A stretch of 64,000 nucleotides of DNA, taken from positions 62,001-126,000 of the forward strand of contig JALOBU010000006.1 in the NCBI GenBank assembly GCA_023228145.1, in the 5' to 3' direction. Numbering within the stretch: position 1 is the stretch's first letter; each line of letters begins with the position of its first letter. The notes below the pieces were generated by a model. That model was not told the DNA's origin. It did no database searches and saw only the letters and a list, made by a program, of their open reading frames with translations. The stretch comes from Bacteroidales bacterium. Its GTDB lineage: Bacteria; Bacteroidota; Bacteroidia; Bacteroidales; CAIWKO01. Shown piece after piece: positions 9,108 to 19,118 of this stretch. The position numbers were made by a program, and so were the translations under genes.

Positions 9108-9697
9108 TGATATTAAACGAAAAATTAAAAAATTACAGAATCATCCTCGGATCATCTTCACCAAGAAGAAGAGAATTATTAGAAGGTCTGGGTTTAAATT
9201 TTGAAGTAATTGTTCGGGAAGTTCATGAAGATTTCCCCGGTGGGCTGGTTCGGGAACAAATTCCACTTCATCTTGCGGAGCAAAAAGCTTCGGCATTTGT
9301 TCCTGCAGAATTTGGTGATAAAGTATTAATCGTCACTGCGGATACTATCGTATGGTTAGAAGATACATTGCTTGGCAAACCAGATAATTACCAGCTTGCC
9401 ATCGAAATGCTCAAAAGGATATCGGGGAAAACACATGAAGTTTTTACAGGAGTATGTATTAAGACAAATACACTGCAGTACAGTTTTTTTGCTGCATCAA
9501 AAGTTAAATTCCGGAGCCTTAATGCCGAGGAAATAATATGGTATGTTAAACACTTCAAGCCTTATGATAAAGCCGGAGCCTACGGAATACAGGAATGGAT
9601 AGGGTTTGTCGGTATTGAGTATATTGAAGGTTCGTTTTACAATGTGATGGGCTTGCCCACACAAAGGCTTTACAGGGTACTAAATGATTTGTTTTAA
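9107..9697 (+). CDS. maf: Maf-family nucleotide pyrophosphatase
   Basis: A 196-residue Maf/YhdE-type house-cleaning enzyme that hydrolyses non-canonical (d)NTPs such as dTTP/UTP analogues in the cytoplasm. Visible motifs are LGSSSPRRRELLEGLG at the N-terminus, TADTIVW near 80, LGKP near 90, KPYDKAGAYGIQ near 150, and EGSFYNVMGLP near the C-terminus. Length is normal. The start overlaps the upstream UbiA stop, and the ABC-F gene begins 3 bp after the stop, so it is the middle gene of a three-gene operon. Confidence 0.93.
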   Translation: MILNEKLKNYRIILGSSSPRRRELLEGLGLNFEVIVREVHEDFPGGLVREQIPLHLAEQKASAFVPAEFGDKVLIVTADTIVWLEDTLLGKPDNYQLAIEMLKRISGKTHEVFTGVCIKTNTLQYSFFAASKVKFRSLNAEEIIWYVKHFKPYDKAGAYGIQEWIGFVGIEYIEGSFYNVMGLPTQRLYRVLNDLF

Positions 9698-9700
9698 CTT

Positions 9701-11644
9701 ATGATATCTGTCAACCAACTTTCAATCCACTTCAGCGGGGAATATATTTTCGATAATATTTCTTTTCTTATCAATCCGCGTGACAGGATTGGGCTTGTGG
9801 GGAAAAACGGTGCAGGTAAAACGACTTTGTTACGTATTCTGGCCGGCCTTATAGAGCCTGAAAAAGGTTCTGTTGCTTATCCTACGGGGACAAAAATAGG
9901 ATACCTGCCTCAGGAATTGCAGACGGGAAGCACTGAGACAGTATTCGGAGAAGCCCTGAAAGCTTTTTCTTATATTCTCGAACTTCAGGCGAAAATAAAT
10001 AAACTTACCCATAACATAACCATTGCCACGGATGTTCATTCTCAGGAGTATATAGGTTTAATTAACACCTTGAATGATAGTGTTGAAAAATTAAAAATAC
10101 TCGGAGGCGATACATTTCAGGTGGATACCGAGAAAGTTTTGCTAGGTCTGGGATTTGAAACAATCGATTTTCAAAAGAAAATGAGCGAATTTAGCGGCGG
10201 CTGGCAGATGAGGGTTGAAATTGCCAAGTTGCTTCTGCAGCAGCCGGATTTACTTCTTCTTGATGAGCCCACCAACCACTTAGATATCGAATCTTTGCAA
10301 TGGATGGAGGAATTTCTTATTAATTATAAAGGCGCTGTTATGCTAGTATCGCACGACAGGGCCTTTCTCGACAATGTTACGAAAAGAACCATTGAGATTT
10401 CACTTGGGAATATTTTTGATTATAACGCATCCTATTCGGCATACATTGACATGAGAGCTGAACGGTTGGATAACCAATTAGCCACCTATAACAATCAGCA
10501 GCGGCAGATTGAACAGATAGAACGGTTCATAGAACGCTTCCGCTATAAAGCAACCAAGGCTCGTCAGGTTCAATCAAGAGTGAAAATGCTGAAAAAAATT
10601 ATTGTGGTGGAAATTGACGAAACAGATGCTTCGGCTATCCGCTTGGTATTCCCTAAAGCTCCACCATCAGGAAAGGTAGTAATTGAACTGAGTAATGCTA
10701 GTAAAAGTTACAATGCGAAATCGGTTTTGGAAAAAATTGACCTGACAGTTAGTCGCGGGGAGAAAATTGCTTTTGTCGGACGTAATGGGGAAGGGAAAAC
10801 TACTCTGGTAAAAATGTTGCTTCATCAGGTGGATTTTGATGGTAAGTTTCAACTCGGTCATAATGTGATACCTGCGTATTATGCTCAAAACCAGACCGAT
10901 TTGCTGGATATGGAGAAAACCGTATTTCAAACTATTGATGATGTTGCCACGGGAGACATGAGGCCCAAAGTCCGTGCCTTGCTTGGCAGTTTTCTTTTCG
11001 GCGGAGACACTATTGATAAAAAGGTAAAAGTATTATCCGGGGGTGAAAAGTCAAGACTGGCACTTGCCAAAATGCTTCTCACACCGGTGAATCTTCTGGT
11101 TATGGATGAGCCAACAAACCATTTGGACATGATATCTAAGGATATTTTAAAAAATGCACTTATACGGTTTGACGGTACATTGATAATTGTATCACACGAC
11201 AGGGACTTTTTACAGGGGCTTACTCAGAAAGTTTATGAGTTCAGAAACAAAAAAATAAAAGAGTATCTCGGGGACATTTATTATTTTTTGGATACCAGAA
11301 AAATAAATTCCCTCAAAGAACTGGAAATGAAAAAGGTGGATGGCTCAGTGATACAAAAAACTGTTTCTGATCCCGATAATAAAATCCTTAGGGAGAAGAA
11401 GAAAACATTTGAGAGAGAACAGAGACGGCTGATGAATAAAATTAATTCCTGTGAGCAGGATATCACTGTTCTGGAGCAGGAATTAGCACAAATAGATAGC
11501 ATTTTGACAGACCCCGAAAAATATAAAGATGCATTAAACGATTTGGAAATCTATACTAAATACCAGAAAATAAAAACCGAACTGAAAAACAAAATGGATA
11601 CCTGGGAAACTTTACACAAAGAACTGGAAATGCTTAAAGTATAA
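9701..11644 (+). CDS. ABC-F family ATP-binding protein
   Basis: A 647-residue cytoplasmic protein with two ABC domains and no membrane helices, the ABC-F layout of ribosome-associated translation factors (Uup/EttA type). Domain 1: GKNGAGKTTLLR near 35, SGGWQ signature near 165, LLLLDEPTNHLD after it. The inter-domain linker is charged and helical (about 240-310). Domain 2: GRNGEGKTTLVK near 358, LSGGEKSR near 447, LVMDEPTNHLD. A Lys/Glu-rich coiled coil occupies roughly 555-647, as in Uup-like members. It ends the UbiA-maf operon; the last 33 bp overlap the 3' end of the convergent membrane-protein gene. Confidence 0.92.
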   Translation: MISVNQLSIHFSGEYIFDNISFLINPRDRIGLVGKNGAGKTTLLRILAGLIEPEKGSVAYPTGTKIGYLPQELQTGSTETVFGEALKAFSYILELQAKINKLTHNITIATDVHSQEYIGLINTLNDSVEKLKILGGDTFQVDTEKVLLGLGFETIDFQKKMSEFSGGWQMRVEIAKLLLQQPDLLLLDEPTNHLDIESLQWMEEFLINYKGAVMLVSHDRAFLDNVTKRTIEISLGNIFDYNASYSAYIDMRAERLDNQLATYNNQQRQIEQIERFIERFRYKATKARQVQSRVKMLKKIIVVEIDETDASAIRLVFPKAPPSGKVVIELSNASKSYNAKSVLEKIDLTVSRGEKIAFVGRNGEGKTTLVKMLLHQVDFDGKFQLGHNVIPAYYAQNQTDLLDMEKTVFQTIDDVATGDMRPKVRALLGSFLFGGDTIDKKVKVLSGGEKSRLALAKMLLTPVNLLVMDEPTNHLDMISKDILKNALIRFDGTLIIVSHDRDFLQGLTQKVYEFRNKKIKEYLGDIYYFLDTRKINSLKELEMKKVDGSVIQKTVSDPDNKILREKKKTFEREQRRLMNKINSCEQDITVLEQELAQIDSILTDPEKYKDALNDLEIYTKYQKIKTELKNKMDTWETLHKELEMLKV

Positions 11645-12196
11645 TTTTGCCAGGAACTCGCCTCCCTCACTGGTTGAAAAGAAATACACCGTAGAAACAA
11701 TAAAAGACCACGCTATTACAGATATTGCAAGGTAAACTATGGTGTTTTTGTTGCCGGAATAGTATTTGTTTGCAAGAAATGAGCCCAGAGGGATGGAGAA
11801 AATTGTCGGTGTTAGAATGCATATTCCAAGCAAGCCCCATTTTTTTCGGATAGCCATAAACATCTTTTTGTTTAACGAAGATAGCCGTTTTGTCTTTGAT
11901 TTGTTTTGAACAGGAACACCTTGAGGCTTCCTTTTCTGTTTCAGGTTTTGAAATAACCTGATGAAAAAAGGTTTTATGTTTTTTCTGAAAGCGCGTATCA
12001 TCCAACCACTAAGGTGATAAAAAATAAAAACTCCCACTATGCCACCGGCTGCAGTGGCAGCAAAAGTTTCAAGGTAGTTCAGGCCTATTTCGATGGATAC
12101 AGGAGGCCCTACTATGAGCCTGATGCTGCTGAGAACAATTATCTGTATAATTTTAAAGAATGTTTTTACCTGAAGGAGGATGAGCAAAGGTGTCAT
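11612..12196 (-). CDS. Uncharacterised inner-membrane protein
   Basis: A 194-residue protein I do not recognise by name. It has an N-terminal hydrophobic helix, a Gly/Ala-rich helix (TFAATAAGGIVGVFIFYHL, about 46-64), a basic cytoplasmic-looking loop rich in Lys/Arg (about 70-115), then two more helices (about 120-140 and 150-172). The C-terminus is aromatic. It is convergent with the ABC-F gene and overlaps it by 33 bp. A promoter box lies 28 nt upstream. Conserved-looking rather than random because the hydrophobic pattern is regular over the full length; function unknown. Confidence 0.65.
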   Translation of the reverse strand: MTPLLILLQVKTFFKIIQIIVLSSIRLIVGPPVSIEIGLNYLETFAATAAGGIVGVFIFYHLSGWMIRAFRKNIKPFFIRLFQNLKQKRKPQGVPVQNKSKTKRLSSLNKKMFMAIRKKWGLLGICILTPTIFSIPLGSFLANKYYSGNKNTIVYLAISVIAWSFIVSTVYFFSTSEGGEFLAKLYFKHFQFFV

Positions 12197-12224
12197 TTGT
12201 TATAAATAAGACAAAATTCAATGA

Positions 12225-12232
12225 CAAAATTA
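12225..12232 (-). promoter_or_regulatory. -7 box (TAATTTTG) for the membrane protein gene
   Basis: On the minus strand a perfect TAnnTTTG lies 28 nt before the ATG at 12196. A clear -33 element is not visible. Confidence 0.4.
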
Positions 12233-12270
12233 TAAAAAAGTCAGATAAAAATGAATATTGTTAATAAGTT

Positions 12271-12921
12271 TTATATTTTAATGCCATAAGCCAGGTCTCC
12301 GGCATCGCCGAGTCCGGGAACAATATATGCTTGAGCGGTGAGTTCATCATCAAGTGCGCCAATCCATAAGGTCGTATTTTTGGAGGAGAAATTCTTTTTG
12401 ATGTATTCTACACCTTGTGTACTTGCAACAATAGTTACAATATGCGTATGGCTAGGCTTGCCATTTTCAAGCAGGGATTTATGAGTCAGCACCAAAGATG
12501 CTCCGGTGGCAAGCATGGGGTCCGAAAGAATTAATACTTTGTCAGTGAGTTCCGGACTGGAAGTATATTCCACCCGTATATCAAACTGCCCGTCTTTATA
12601 ATGATATCGGTAGGCAGAAATAAATGCATTTTCGGAATGGTCAAAAAAATTTAGTAAGCCTTGATGCAGGGGTAATCCGGCACGAAGTATAGTGGCCAGC
12701 ACCGGAAATGAAATTAAGACGGGGACTTCAGCCACGCCAAGAGGGGTGGTAACTTCCCTGGTCTCATAAGCAAGTTGTTTGCTGATTTCATAAGCAAAAA
12801 TTTCACCGATGCGTTCAAAATTCCTGCGGAAGCGCATGCTGTCTTTCTGAATATTTTTATCGCGAATCTCAGCAATGAATTGATTGAGTATGGAATTACT
12901 TTTTCCTAAAATTTTTACCAT
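12271..12921 (-). CDS. upp: Uracil phosphoribosyltransferase
   Basis: Pyrimidine salvage enzyme that makes UMP from uracil and PRPP in the cytoplasm. The PRPP loop reads ILSDPMLATGASL and the uracil-binding C-terminal segment reads PGLGDAGDLAYGI, both diagnostic. The ATG at 12921 gives 216 residues, the usual family length; an upstream in-frame ATG (12984) would add 21 atypical residues and run into the preceding gene. It lies 55 bp after the FemAB-like gene on the same strand. Confidence 0.93.
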   Translation of the reverse strand: MVKILGKSNSILNQFIAEIRDKNIQKDSMRFRRNFERIGEIFAYEISKQLAYETREVTTPLGVAEVPVLISFPVLATILRAGLPLHQGLLNFFDHSENAFISAYRYHYKDGQFDIRVEYTSSPELTDKVLILSDPMLATGASLVLTHKSLLENGKPSHTHIVTIVASTQGVEYIKKNFSSKNTTLWIGALDDELTAQAYIVPGLGDAGDLAYGIKI

Positions 12922-12976
12922 ATGTTTTAATGTTATGCAGGTGCTAAAATAGTTTTTTTTTATATTGGATTTGATG

Positions 12977-13885
12977 TTATGCAAATAAATTTAATGGCCA
13001 AGGCAATCTGTTGATTTTGATTTGATGGTAATTCACTTCTTCAGCGCCAAAATTTTTGTAAAAACGATAAAGAGAAGGATAATTACTGCCTTCAAAATCG
13101 AGAACGATATCTTTTTCAGCATTCGCTTTTATAAAAGTATCAATCAGATAATGCATTACCGAGAGCTCTTTTGCTTTTAAACTGGTTGCTGAAAACAGGA
13201 ATATAAATTTCTTAAAACCTTTGGCAAATATTATCCCTGCATGTAAATCTTGACCGACATAAGCTTCCCATGTTTCGCAGTGCCCCCGGAGTTGGAGTTG
13301 ATAAACAATATTGCGCAGCGAATGGTAAAAATCTTTCGGAAGGCTTTTTAATTCACTTCCTTTATTATCAATAAAAAGCTGGATAATGTTTTCCACATTA
13401 TGGTTTATTATAACCTTAATTTTTTCTTCAGAAAATTTTTTTAAGTTGCGTTTAAGGTTCTCTGAATAAGATTCTCTCAGGGTATCGTATGATTTATTCA
13501 GGTTTAGCTCAAGATTTATTTGTGTTTGTGAGGGGATTATTAATTTATCTACGGGGTTGTTGTGATTAAGGTTTATCTGGCCGTACAGGATTTTTTTTGG
13601 TATGTTGTTTACAAATTCCTGAACTTTTTTGGATGTAATTTCTTCGGATGAAAAAATTCCTAATTGTTGAATCATGGAGGGGAGAAACAAATATTGCATG
13701 TTGAATTTTCTACGTAAGGGCAGAGGCATCACATAATCATAATCATCTTCCACCAAAGCATCCCATCTCCCGCACACGCAGTCCAAATACCATGAACAGG
13801 CATAGAGGTTTGAAATCAAAGAGCTTTCAATGCATCTGTTCCACTTGGTTTTATCTATTTCTCGATGCTGAAGATACGTTATCAT
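12977..13885 (-). CDS. FemAB/GNAT-like acyltransferase-fold protein
   Basis: A 302-residue cytoplasmic protein. The N-terminal SSLISNLYACSWYLDCVC segment and the central DTLRESYSENLKRNLKK helix followed by FIDNKGSELKSLP match the FemAB-like GNAT superfamily proteins common in Bacteroidota; the C-terminal half has LDFEGSNYPSLYRFYKNFG, typical of the acetyl- or aminoacyl-transferase core. The substrate is unknown: such proteins act in cell-wall peptide or surface-sugar acylation. It sits upstream of upp and is divergent from typA across a 237-bp gap. Confidence 0.65.
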   Translation of the reverse strand: MITYLQHREIDKTKWNRCIESSLISNLYACSWYLDCVCGRWDALVEDDYDYVMPLPLRRKFNMQYLFLPSMIQQLGIFSSEEITSKKVQEFVNNIPKKILYGQINLNHNNPVDKLIIPSQTQINLELNLNKSYDTLRESYSENLKRNLKKFSEEKIKVIINHNVENIIQLFIDNKGSELKSLPKDFYHSLRNIVYQLQLRGHCETWEAYVGQDLHAGIIFAKGFKKFIFLFSATSLKAKELSVMHYLIDTFIKANAEKDIVLDFEGSNYPSLYRFYKNFGAEEVNYHQIKINRLPWPLNLFA

Positions 13886-14076
13886 TAGCTTGAGTTTTGT
13901 ACTTCTTGTTTATACCATTTTATCTTCAATCTATTTGCAATTTACAAATAAAAGAAAACAATTTGCCTAATGCTGAAACAAAATCAAAAATAAGTTTTTT
14001 CCTATTAACTTTTTTTTAAAAATGAATATTGCAATAACATTAAAGTTACCTGATGCTAAATGTCAAATATAAAGCC

Positions 14077-14084
14077 TACTTTTG
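14077..14084 (+). promoter_or_regulatory. -7 box (TACTTTTG) for typA
   Basis: A perfect TAnnTTTG box 38 nt before the typA ATG. No TTTG at the expected -33 distance. The rest of the 237-bp divergent gap is AT-rich with no other clear signal. Confidence 0.5.
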
Positions 14085-14122
14085 CAAATTCTTTTTTTTT
14101 GAACTGCTAATAATCACTATAA

Positions 14123-15925
14123 ATGACTCAAATCAGAAACGTTGCAATCATTGCGCATGTTGACCACGGAAAAACCACTCTTGTTGACCGTATTCTTTAC
14201 CAGGTAAAATTGTTTCGGGACAACCAGGAAAAGAAAGAGCTGATACTTGATTCTAATGACCTTGAACGGGAAAGAGGAATTACTATATTATCAAAAAATG
14301 TTTCTGTCAGGTACAAAGGTGTGAAGATAAACATTATCGATACTCCCGGGCACTCTGATTTCGGAGGAGAAGTAGAGCGTGTACTGAATATGGCTGATGG
14401 CGTGCTGTTGCTTGTAGATGCTTTTGAAGGCCCCATGCCCCAGACACGTTTTGTGTTGCAGAAAGCTCTTGAATTGGGTTTAAAACCGATAGTTGTAATT
14501 AATAAGGTTGATAAGCCAAATTGCTCTCCCGATGAGGTACAAGAGAAAGTTTTTGACCTGATGTTTAACCTCGATGCAAGCGAAAATCAACTTAATTTTC
14601 CTACGGTTTTTGGTTCATCCAAGCAGGGGTGGATGTCTGCTGACTGGCGAAATACAACAAGCGATGTCAGCTATTTACTTGATATGATTATAAAACACAT
14701 TCCACCACCCGAAAAAGCCTTGGGAACATTACAGCTTCAAATCAGCTCACTCGATTATTCATCATATGTTGGGCGTATTGCAGTAGGGCGGATCTCTCGT
14801 GGCAGCATCAAAGCAGGAATGCAACTTTCTATTGTGAAAAACGATGGTTCTATTGCAAAAACAGTTATCAAAGAGTTATATCTTTTTGAAGGTCTTGGTA
14901 AAGAAAAGGTTAAATATGAAGTTGGGGCTGGTGAGATTTGCGCTGTGCTTGGCCCCGAAAATTTTGAAATAGGTGATACCATTGCCGACCTCGAAAACCC
15001 CGAAGGGCTTTTGCCTATCAGCGTTGATGAGCCCACTATGAGCATGCTGTTCACCGTAAATAATTCACCATTTTTTGGGAAAGAAGGTGTTTATGTTACC
15101 TCCAGGCACCTTCGCGAAAGGCTTTTTCGTGAAACGGAAAAAAATCTTGCCCTCAGGGTGGAAGAAACAGATTCTCCGGATAAACTGCTGGTATTTGGAA
15201 GGGGAATCTTACATCTTTCTATCCTGGTGGAAACCATGAGGCGTGAAGGGTATGAATTTCAGCTTGGACAGCCTCAGGTAATTATAAAGGACATCAAAGG
15301 CTTAAAACATGAACCTGTTGAATCTCTTACCATTCATGTGCCCGAAATATTTTCAGGAAAGGTTATTGAAATAGTGACCAAACGCAGAGGGGAAATTGTG
15401 AATTTTGAAACACGCAATGACCGTATGGAATTGAAATTTGACATACCCGCCCGGGGCCTTATCGGATTGACAAATACTTTGCTGACTTCTACAGAAGGCG
15501 AAGCCGTGATTGCTCACACCTTTAAAGCGTTTGAACCATGGAAAGGAGAAATCGCAAATCGCAGAAACGGTTCTCTGATATCGGGAGAGACAGGCACGGC
15601 TATTACCTATGCACTTGATAAACTTCAGGACCGGGGCCGTTTTTTTGTTGAGCCAAATGATAAAATATATGAAGGCCAGATTATAGGAGAAAATTCCCGT
15701 TACGATGATATTGTGGTGAACCTGACGAAAACAAAAAAACTGACCAACATACGTGCATCGGGCTCTGATGATAAAGCTGTTATTATTCCTGCCAAAAAGT
15801 TTTCTCTTGAAGAAGCCATGGAATATATCAAGGATGATGAGTATGTGGAAATAACTCCTAAATCAATACGTTTGCGAAAAATAATTCTTGATGAAACCCT
15901 GCGTAAACGTAGTAAAAAAGTGTAA
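14123..15925 (+). CDS. typA: Translational GTPase TypA/BipA
   Basis: A 600-residue ribosome-binding GTPase of the EF-G group involved in 50S assembly and stress growth. G1 AHVDHGKTTLVDRIL, G2 near RGITI, G3 DTPGHSDFGGEVERV and G4 NKVDKP are intact. The EF-G-like domains III and V follow, and the TypA-specific C-terminal domain includes SGETGTAITYALDKLQDRG. Normal length for the family. Single gene with its own promoter. Confidence 0.96.
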   Translation: MTQIRNVAIIAHVDHGKTTLVDRILYQVKLFRDNQEKKELILDSNDLERERGITILSKNVSVRYKGVKINIIDTPGHSDFGGEVERVLNMADGVLLLVDAFEGPMPQTRFVLQKALELGLKPIVVINKVDKPNCSPDEVQEKVFDLMFNLDASENQLNFPTVFGSSKQGWMSADWRNTTSDVSYLLDMIIKHIPPPEKALGTLQLQISSLDYSSYVGRIAVGRISRGSIKAGMQLSIVKNDGSIAKTVIKELYLFEGLGKEKVKYEVGAGEICAVLGPENFEIGDTIADLENPEGLLPISVDEPTMSMLFTVNNSPFFGKEGVYVTSRHLRERLFRETEKNLALRVEETDSPDKLLVFGRGILHLSILVETMRREGYEFQLGQPQVIIKDIKGLKHEPVESLTIHVPEIFSGKVIEIVTKRRGEIVNFETRNDRMELKFDIPARGLIGLTNTLLTSTEGEAVIAHTFKAFEPWKGEIANRRNGSLISGETGTAITYALDKLQDRGRFFVEPNDKIYEGQIIGENSRYDDIVVNLTKTKKLTNIRASGSDDKAVIIPAKKFSLEEAMEYIKDDEYVEITPKSIRLRKIILDETLRKRSKKV

Positions 15926-15994
15926 CAGGATGGTTAATCTGCGGATATTTATCTTTGTTTAAAATATTAATTAAATGGATGTTGATTTTTTTAG

Positions 15995-16002
15995 TAATTT
16001 TG
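15995..16002 (+). promoter_or_regulatory. -7 box (TAATTTTG) for the acyl-CoA synthetase gene
   Basis: A perfect TAnnTTTG box 19 nt before the ATG at 16022, in the 96-bp gap after typA. No well-spaced TTTG was found. Confidence 0.5.
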
Positions 16003-16021
16003 CACTCCAATTTAATTTTTG

Positions 16022-17677
16022 ATGGCGAACTTTAAAATTCCATTGACTTTTCCTGCCTTATTTTCCAATTCGGTTCAGAAGTTTCCTGATAATAACGCGC
16101 TCTCATTTGTTGATAAAAGCCCTATTACATACAAACAAATGAATCAAAGGATTTATGCACTCATTGCATATCTCGAGGATTTAAATGTAAAACAGGGTGA
16201 TAAAATTGCCATACTCAGCACCAACATGCCTAACTGGGGGATTGCATATTTTGCAATTACTTTCATGGGTGCTGTAGCTGTCCCTTTATTGCCGGATTTT
16301 AATACAGATGAAATTGAAAAATTCATTAGCCATTCTGAGACCAGGATGTTATTTGTTTCTGAGAATCTTAGATATAAACTTAAAGGTATAGAAGATGAAC
16401 TGCCCAAGGATATTATTATTATAGATGATTTTTCGTATGCGGATTCCGGCAATCAAAATGTACGTTTTGACATCGAATCAAAACCGGAAAAGAACTATAC
16501 TGTTGAAGAGAGCACCCTTGCCGCAATCATATACACATCAGGGACCACAGGGAATCCAAAGGGTGTGATGCTCACACACAAAAATATTTGCTTTGACGCA
16601 ATAAAATCAAGGATTATTCAACCTGTAAATGAAAACGACCGTTTTCTTTCAGTGCTTCCTCTTTCACATACTTACGAAAACACCCTCGGGTTGATATTGT
16701 CAATGATCAGCGGAGCCTGTACATATTATCTTTCCAAACCTCCGACACCGGCCATATTGCTACCCGCACTGCAAATGGTCAGGCCTACCATTATGCTGAC
16801 TGTTCCTTTAATTATTGAAAAAATATTCAGGAATTCTATACTTCCGAAATTCACCAAGGGGAAGTTGATCAGCTATTTATATTCATTGCCGTTTTTCAGA
16901 AAGATACTTCATTTGTTGGCAGGAAAAAAACTGATGAAGACATTTGGCGGGGAAATAAAATTTTTTGGAATTGGGGGCGCTAAGCTTGATAAAACTATTG
17001 AACGCTTCCTGATAGAAGCACGTTTCCCTTATGCCATTGGTTACGGGTTAACTGAAACTTCTCCGCTGCTTGCAGGAGCAAACCCAAAATTTACCCGGTT
17101 GCAATCAACAGGGCCGGCCATGGAAGGTGTTGAATTGAAAATTGCAAACCCTGATAAAATTACCGGTGAGGGCGAAATATGGGCAAGAGGTGCAAATATT
17201 ATGATGGGATACTATAAAGATATGGAACAAACAAGAAAGGTACTTGATGAAAGCGGATGGTTCAAAACAGGAGACCTTGGGATGTTTGATAAAAATAACT
17301 TCCTTTACATTAAAGGCAGGCTGAAGAATATGATTGTAATGAACAACGGAGAAAATGTGTATCCTGAGGAGATAGAGACTGTGATTAATAATTTTAATTA
17401 TGTGAGCGATTCTTTAGTAGTTGAAGAAAAAGGGAAACTCGTAGCGTTGGTATATTTTAACAAAGAAGAGATTGAAAAAAAATATCAGCACATTAAAACT
17501 GAGGTGTCTGCATACGTGGAACATAAAATTGAAGAATTAAAAATCGAGCTAAAAGAATATATCAACAAACGGGTCAATAAATTTTCACGAATTCATTTGG
17601 TAATCGCCCGGCCTGACCCTTTCAAAAAAACAGCAACACAAAAAATCAAACGATTTTTGTATTCAAAAAACAAATAA
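16022..17677 (+). CDS. Long-chain acyl-CoA synthetase (AMP-forming)
   Basis: A 551-residue ANL-superfamily adenylating enzyme that activates fatty acids to acyl-CoA via acyl-AMP. The P-loop IIYTSGTTGNPKGVMLTHKN (about 170-189), the GYGLTETSPL A5 motif (about 341-350), the SGWFKTGDLGMFD A7 motif and the KGRLKNMIVMNNGENVYPEE hinge are intact. The ATG at 16022 is preferred to an in-frame TTG one codon earlier. It is convergent with dnaA, with only 4 bp between the stops. Chain-length preference cannot be read. Confidence 0.9.
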   Translation: MANFKIPLTFPALFSNSVQKFPDNNALSFVDKSPITYKQMNQRIYALIAYLEDLNVKQGDKIAILSTNMPNWGIAYFAITFMGAVAVPLLPDFNTDEIEKFISHSETRMLFVSENLRYKLKGIEDELPKDIIIIDDFSYADSGNQNVRFDIESKPEKNYTVEESTLAAIIYTSGTTGNPKGVMLTHKNICFDAIKSRIIQPVNENDRFLSVLPLSHTYENTLGLILSMISGACTYYLSKPPTPAILLPALQMVRPTIMLTVPLIIEKIFRNSILPKFTKGKLISYLYSLPFFRKILHLLAGKKLMKTFGGEIKFFGIGGAKLDKTIERFLIEARFPYAIGYGLTETSPLLAGANPKFTRLQSTGPAMEGVELKIANPDKITGEGEIWARGANIMMGYYKDMEQTRKVLDESGWFKTGDLGMFDKNNFLYIKGRLKNMIVMNNGENVYPEEIETVINNFNYVSDSLVVEEKGKLVALVYFNKEEIEKKYQHIKTEVSAYVEHKIEELKIELKEYINKRVNKFSRIHLVIARPDPFKKTATQKIKRFLYSKNK

Positions 17678-17681
17678 TTTA

Positions 17682-19118
17682 TTACAATTTAATTTTCTTT
17701 TCCAAGTCGTCCACGTAAAGTTTAAACTGCTTGTCGGTTTCAATCAGGTTGTTGACTGTACGGCAGGCGTGTAGCACAGTGGCATGGTCTTTTTTGCCGC
17801 AGTGCAGACCGATGGATGCCAGTGACGCTTTAGTAAGTTTCTTGGCAAAAAACATCGAAAGCTGTCTTGCCTGAACAATCTCGCGTTTGCGGGTTTTGGA
17901 ATTCAGCAGGTCAATATTAATGCCGAAATAATCGCAGACAATTTTCTGAATAAAATCTATGGATATCTCGCGTGAATTGGTGCGGATGAATTTGTCAATG
18001 ATTTGTTTCGCCAGGTCAATGGTAATGGCTTTCTTATTGAGCGACGACTGCGCAAGCAATGAAACATAAGCGCCTTCGAGTTCGCGTATATTCGTTGTGA
18101 TGTTATAAGCCAAGTATTCCACAACGTCGCGGGGCATTTCAATGCCGTTATTATAAAGTTTCTTTTCAACAATGGCGATGCGTGTTTCAAGGTCAGGCAA
18201 CTGCAGGTCGGCAGAAAGTCCCCATTTAAAACGTGAGAGAAGCCGCGGTTCAATGCCTTTCATGTCAATGGGTGCTTTGTCAGAAGCAATTACAATTTGG
18301 CATCCACGCTGATGCAGGTGGTTGAAAATGTGGAAAAAGGCATTTTGTGTTGCTTCCTTTCCTGAGATAAATTGTATGTCATCAATAATCAGAACATCTA
18401 ACATCTGATAAAAATTCATAAAGTCGTTCTGATTGTTGTTTCTTACAGCATCTATAAACTGGCTGATAAATTGTTCGCATTGAACGTACAAAACAATTTT
18501 ATCAGGAAAATTGTTTTTTATCTGTATGCCGATGGCATGTGAAAGGTGTGTTTTCCCAAGGCCGGTGTTGCAATACAGCAACAATGGATTGAAAGCCGTT
18601 TTCCCGGGGTTGTTCGCAACTGCATATCCTGCTGACCTCGCGAGGCGGTTGCAATCTCCTTCAACAAAATTATCAAAAGAATAATTTTCATTGAGCTGAG
18701 GATGTACCTGGATTTTTTTGAGGCCGGGTATCATAAAGGGATTGGGAATGTCTTTGGAGTTGCCTTTGTTAAGGTCAATAGGCATTGCCATGCTCGGGTT
18801 TTTCAACGCCCTGCGGTTTACCGTGGGTGCTTTGATAGTTAGCGGTGATGTGTTGCCGTAACTGTTTTCCATCACAATGCTGTATTCCAACTGCCCTTCA
18901 GTTCCAAGTTCTTTTACAATGGTTTTCTTCAGCAAGTCAATATAATGTTCTTCCAGCCATTCATAAAAGAACTGGCTCGGAACCTGTATTGTCAATGTAC
19001 CATCAATTAGCCTAACGGGTACTATAGGTTCAAACCAGGTTTTAAAACTTTGATATGGAATATTATCCTTTATTATGTTAAGACATCTGTTCCAAACATC
19101 ATTATGGTCCCGTTTCAT
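17682..19118 (-). CDS. dnaA: Chromosomal replication initiator DnaA
   Basis: A 478-residue replication initiator. Domain I starts at HNDVWNRCLNIIKDNI; domain II is short. The AAA+ Walker A reads CNTGLGKTHLSHAIG (near 181) and Walker B LIIDDIQFISG (near 240). The domain IV helix-turn-helix signature KKDHATVLHACR lies near 440. The start MKRDHNDVW at 19118 is preferred over an in-frame ATG five codons upstream; either is possible. dnaN is not adjacent, and no cluster of DnaA boxes is seen in the 159-bp AT-rich gap upstream, so an origin here is not supported. Confidence 0.95.
   Translation of the reverse strand: MKRDHNDVWNRCLNIIKDNIPYQSFKTWFEPIVPVRLIDGTLTIQVPSQFFYEWLEEHYIDLLKKTIVKELGTEGQLEYSIVMENSYGNTSPLTIKAPTVNRRALKNPSMAMPIDLNKGNSKDIPNPFMIPGLKKIQVHPQLNENYSFDNFVEGDCNRLARSAGYAVANNPGKTAFNPLLLYCNTGLGKTHLSHAIGIQIKNNFPDKIVLYVQCEQFISQFIDAVRNNNQNDFMNFYQMLDVLIIDDIQFISGKEATQNAFFHIFNHLHQRGCQIVIASDKAPIDMKGIEPRLLSRFKWGLSADLQLPDLETRIAIVEKKLYNNGIEMPRDVVEYLAYNITTNIRELEGAYVSLLAQSSLNKKAITIDLAKQIIDKFIRTNSREISIDFIQKIVCDYFGINIDLLNSKTRKREIVQARQLSMFFAKKLTKASLASIGLHCGKKDHATVLHACRTVNNLIETDKQFKLYVDDLEKKIKL

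Noticed and set aside
11667..12005. Alternative minus-strand frame inside the membrane-protein gene
   Set aside because: Low-complexity shadow of the longer, hydrophobically regular frame.
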